16,250 bases of DNA from an uncultured Eubacteriales bacterium (GTDB taxonomy: Bacteria > Bacillota > Clostridia > Peptostreptococcales > Anaerovoracaceae): the NCBI GenBank assembly GCA_910583765.1, contig CAJTYS010000066.1:1-16250 (forward strand), given 5' to 3'. The notes under the pieces were generated by a model that was not told the DNA's origin, did not search any database, and saw only the letters and a list, made by a program, of their open reading frames with translations. Shown piece by piece: positions 14,545 to 16,250 of this stretch. Numbering within the stretch: the stretch's first letter is position 1; the number at the start of each line of letters is the position of its first letter. The position numbers were made by a program, and so were the translations under genes.

Positions 14545-15762
14545 TTATTTCTTTGGCATCCGACCCACGGCAATGATGACCACTGCGGCGCCAGCGGCAG
14601 TTGCCAAGGTGGAAACCAGAGTCAGAGTTTTCGCCCCGCCCATGTCCAGGATCCAGCCTCCTGCCAGACTGGAAAACACAGTGGTGATGGTCACCATGGT
14701 AGTGAAAAGCGCCTGGCCTTTCACAGCCTCGCCGCGGCTCATGATCTCATTGATATAATGGATCATGGCAGGCAAAAACAAGGCAAAAGACACAAGCTGC
14801 AGGAATTGGGACGCAAAGATCATGGCAACGGACTCCGCGAGAAAGCACATGGCGATTTTTATGGTGTAACCAATGGAAGCGATTTTCAGCATCATGGGAT
14901 AGGAAATCTTTTTGTGGATCTGGTCAAAAAATACCAGGGTCGGGATCTCCAGGGCTGCCATGAGAGAAAGGATCCGGCCCATGTCCTCACTAGTGCCGCC
15001 CACATGATCTACGATCTGCATCATGTAATTGTTGAGGATGGAGTTGCTGAAATAAAGTCCGATCACACCAATATTGATCATAAAGAAAACCTTGTTTCTC
15101 TGAATGAACTGGATCAAATTGATCTCTTGCTCATTGTCAGAAAGCCTCTGTTCTTTGGCAGGGGCTTTTTCTGACTCTCCAGGAAGACGGTTTTGAGAGG
15201 CCTGATGAAAGTGACGTTTTGTGAAAAAAAGGCTGCAAAGCAGCATCAGCAGGATGACTTCTCCGCACAGAGGCAGCACAGACACCCCGTGAGTCTCTAC
15301 CAATGTTCCCAGCACTGCTACCAAGGCTGAGTAAGCCAGGGAACCCATGCTCCTGGCCACGCCGAAATTAATATGGATGCCGCTTTCCTGGAGTTTGAAA
15401 TTCAGGGAATTGAAAAGAGGATGCAGCACTGTGTGCCAGGCGATGAGCAGCACGAAGATCAAGGAAAGAGCCAGAGTCTTTTTCTGGAAAGCGAAAAGCC
15501 CCACAGTGAGGATCATCATGAGAATGGTCAAAAGCTGGGTGATCCCAATGAGTGATAACTTTTTGGAACGATCCGCGAAATCAGCAGTCAAAGGCTGCAG
15601 CGCCACGGCCAGCACATTGGCCACTGCCAGGATCACACCGATCTCCCAGTTCGCGTAGCCTCGGGCCAATAAAAAAACGGAAGCAAAACTGCTGATGATT
15701 CCGAAAAACATCCAGTAAGAAGCGTGGATGGACGCATATTCCATATTGAGAAGTTTTTTCAT
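14545..15762 (-). CDS. MFS_1-like permease (HcaT/NupG-type superfamily branch)
   Basis: A 405-residue inner-membrane protein with about 12 hydrophobic segments and a hydrophilic central loop around residues 185-215 that is rich in Glu, Lys and Gln. AAAGGAG lies 7 bases before its ATG (minus strand). The first loop has PLTADFADRSKK, a variant of the MFS loop 2-3 motif. The N-terminal SYWMFFGIISSFASVFLLARGYANWEIG-like start (residues 15-42) is typical of the PF12832 group, which includes phenylpropionate and nucleoside transporters. Substrate is not evident. It is monocistronic and convergent with the ABC exporter, divergent from nhaC. Confidence 0.85.
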   Translation of the reverse strand: MKKLLNMEYASIHASYWMFFGIISSFASVFLLARGYANWEIGVILAVANVLAVALQPLTADFADRSKKLSLIGITQLLTILMMILTVGLFAFQKKTLALSLIFVLLIAWHTVLHPLFNSLNFKLQESGIHINFGVARSMGSLAYSALVAVLGTLVETHGVSVLPLCGEVILLMLLCSLFFTKRHFHQASQNRLPGESEKAPAKEQRLSDNEQEINLIQFIQRNKVFFMINIGVIGLYFSNSILNNYMMQIVDHVGGTSEDMGRILSLMAALEIPTLVFFDQIHKKISYPMMLKIASIGYTIKIAMCFLAESVAMIFASQFLQLVSFALFLPAMIHYINEIMSRGEAVKGQALFTTMVTITTVFSSLAGGWILDMGGAKTLTLVSTLATAAGAAVVIIAVGRMPKK

Positions 15763-16066
15763 GCTTTGGGCTCCTTTCCGATTTTTTGCAAGTTGGTTTT
15801 TTCTGCGGCCGACACCCTATTGTAACACATCGGATGCGGGAGGGCACTATGTTTCTGAAAAATCCACAGAAAAGAAAGGAACGCCGCAAGCCGCTTAAAA
15901 CAGCGGGTTTACAGGATTCGTAGCACTAAAGTGCTAGAGAAAGTTCAGGGGAAAATCGCACTTTAGACCGATTGTGCGAAGCAGAGAGAAACGCTATTAT
16001 GAAAAGCACATACTTTATTTATTTTATTTGGACTCATGTTTTAATTTGAAGTAAGGAGGAATTATT
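15763..16066. other. Divergent intergenic region between MFS permease and NhaC antiporter
   Basis: No gene was found in these 304 bases. On the minus strand an extended -10, TGT then TACAAT (15819-15827), may drive the permease. On the + strand TTGTGC (15972-15977), 17 bases, TATTAT (15995-16000) is the best antiporter promoter. Two dyads are present: TAGCACT-AA-AGTGCTA (15921-15936) and TCGCAC / GTGCGA (15956-15961, 15974-15979), the second overlapping the -35. Confidence 0.5.
15921..15936. repeat. 16-base palindrome upstream of the antiporter gene
   Basis: TAGCACT, AA, AGTGCTA: perfect 7-base arms. It lies about 36 bases upstream of the putative -35 and has no T tract, so an operator is more likely than a terminator. 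Confidence 0.5.
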
Positions 16067-16250
16067 ATGGGTAAAAAAATACCTATGTGGCAATGCGTCC
16101 TTGTCATGGTCGTCATGATCGTCCTCATTTTCTGGGGAGTCATGGTGGACACGGAAGCCGGCGAAGCGCATGTGGCGCTGATCCTGGCTGGCGCCTTCGC
16201 TGCCATTATCGCAATGATCAACGGCTACAAATGGTCGTTCATGGAGCAGG
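16067..16250 (+). CDS. nhaC: NhaC-type Na+/H+ antiporter (3' truncated)
   Basis: Only the first 61 codons are present; the frame is open to the right edge. ATG 16067 follows TAAGGAGGA at 16052-16060. The sequence MGKKIPMWQC, a hydrophobic helix, VDTEAGEAHVAL, a second helix and INGYKWSFMEQ matches the start of NhaC-family antiporters, where the polar AH[IV]-x-L segment and a G-x-x-W-x-x-[IM]-E element follow the first helix. These inner-membrane proteins exchange Na+ for H+; some relatives exchange organic substrates such as malate/lactate. With so short a fragment the subtype cannot be set. Confidence 0.75.
   Translation, partial: MGKKIPMWQCVLVMVVMIVLIFWGVMVDTEAGEAHVALILAGAFAAIIAMINGYKWSFMEQ

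Noticed and set aside
15921..15936. CIRCE-like heat-shock operator, because the arms TAGCACT/AGTGCTA match the HrcA half-sites
   Set aside because: CIRCE needs about 11 bases between these arms (9 between the full half-sites); here there are 2, and the gene downstream is an antiporter.

Overview
The window reads as chromosomal DNA of an anaerobic, moderate-GC Bacillota (Clostridia-like) bacterium. Starts carry strong AAGGAGG-type Shine-Dalgarno sites, promoters are of the TTGACA-17-TATAAT kind, and the gene families are typical of that group: an EutW/PdtaS-type histidine kinase, GPH symporter, Rpn nuclease, DUF4143 ATPase and NhaC. No rRNA, tRNA, CRISPR array or insertion sequence was seen. 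Genus cannot be fixed from the sequence alone.

Layout. (1) 3-983: 3' part of a cytosolic histidine kinase (H_kinase_N + HisKA_2 + HATPase), cut by the window edge. (2) 1264-2226: an Rpn-family PD-(D/E)XK nuclease with a repetitive C-terminus and a strong internal in-frame start. (3) 2307-7344: two transporter-plus-amidase modules on the + strand. Module 1 is a GPH/MFS symporter followed by an AmiE/AmiF-like nitrilase-superfamily amidase. Module 2 is a GltS-like polytopic carrier followed by a second, paralogous amidase. Module 1 is preceded by a promoter, two small hairpins and an intrinsic terminator. (4) 7518-8780: a stand-alone AAA_14/DUF4143 ATPase. (5) 8936-10594 (-): an acyl/aryl-CoA ligase. 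(6) 10918-14528: a translationally coupled heterodimeric ABC exporter. (7) 14545-15762 (-): an MFS_1-like permease. (8) 16067-end: the first 61 codons of an NhaC-type Na+/H+ antiporter.

The most interesting reading is regulatory. The leader at 2307-2404 has the architecture recognised by ANTAR antiterminator proteins: two stem-loops with six-base loops carrying A at position 1 and G at position 4, the second overlapping the 5' arm of an intrinsic terminator. The kinase at the left edge belongs to the class that phosphorylates ANTAR response regulators (EutW-EutV, PdtaS-PdtaR). The genes behind the leader encode an amidase, and the classical ANTAR protein AmiR controls an aliphatic amidase operon. 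My hypothesis is a kinase-ANTAR antitermination circuit that senses an amide or related nitrogen compound and opens expression of its uptake and hydrolysis genes. The cognate ANTAR regulator is not in the window; it could lie just upstream of the kinase. The amidase substrates are not determined by the sequence.
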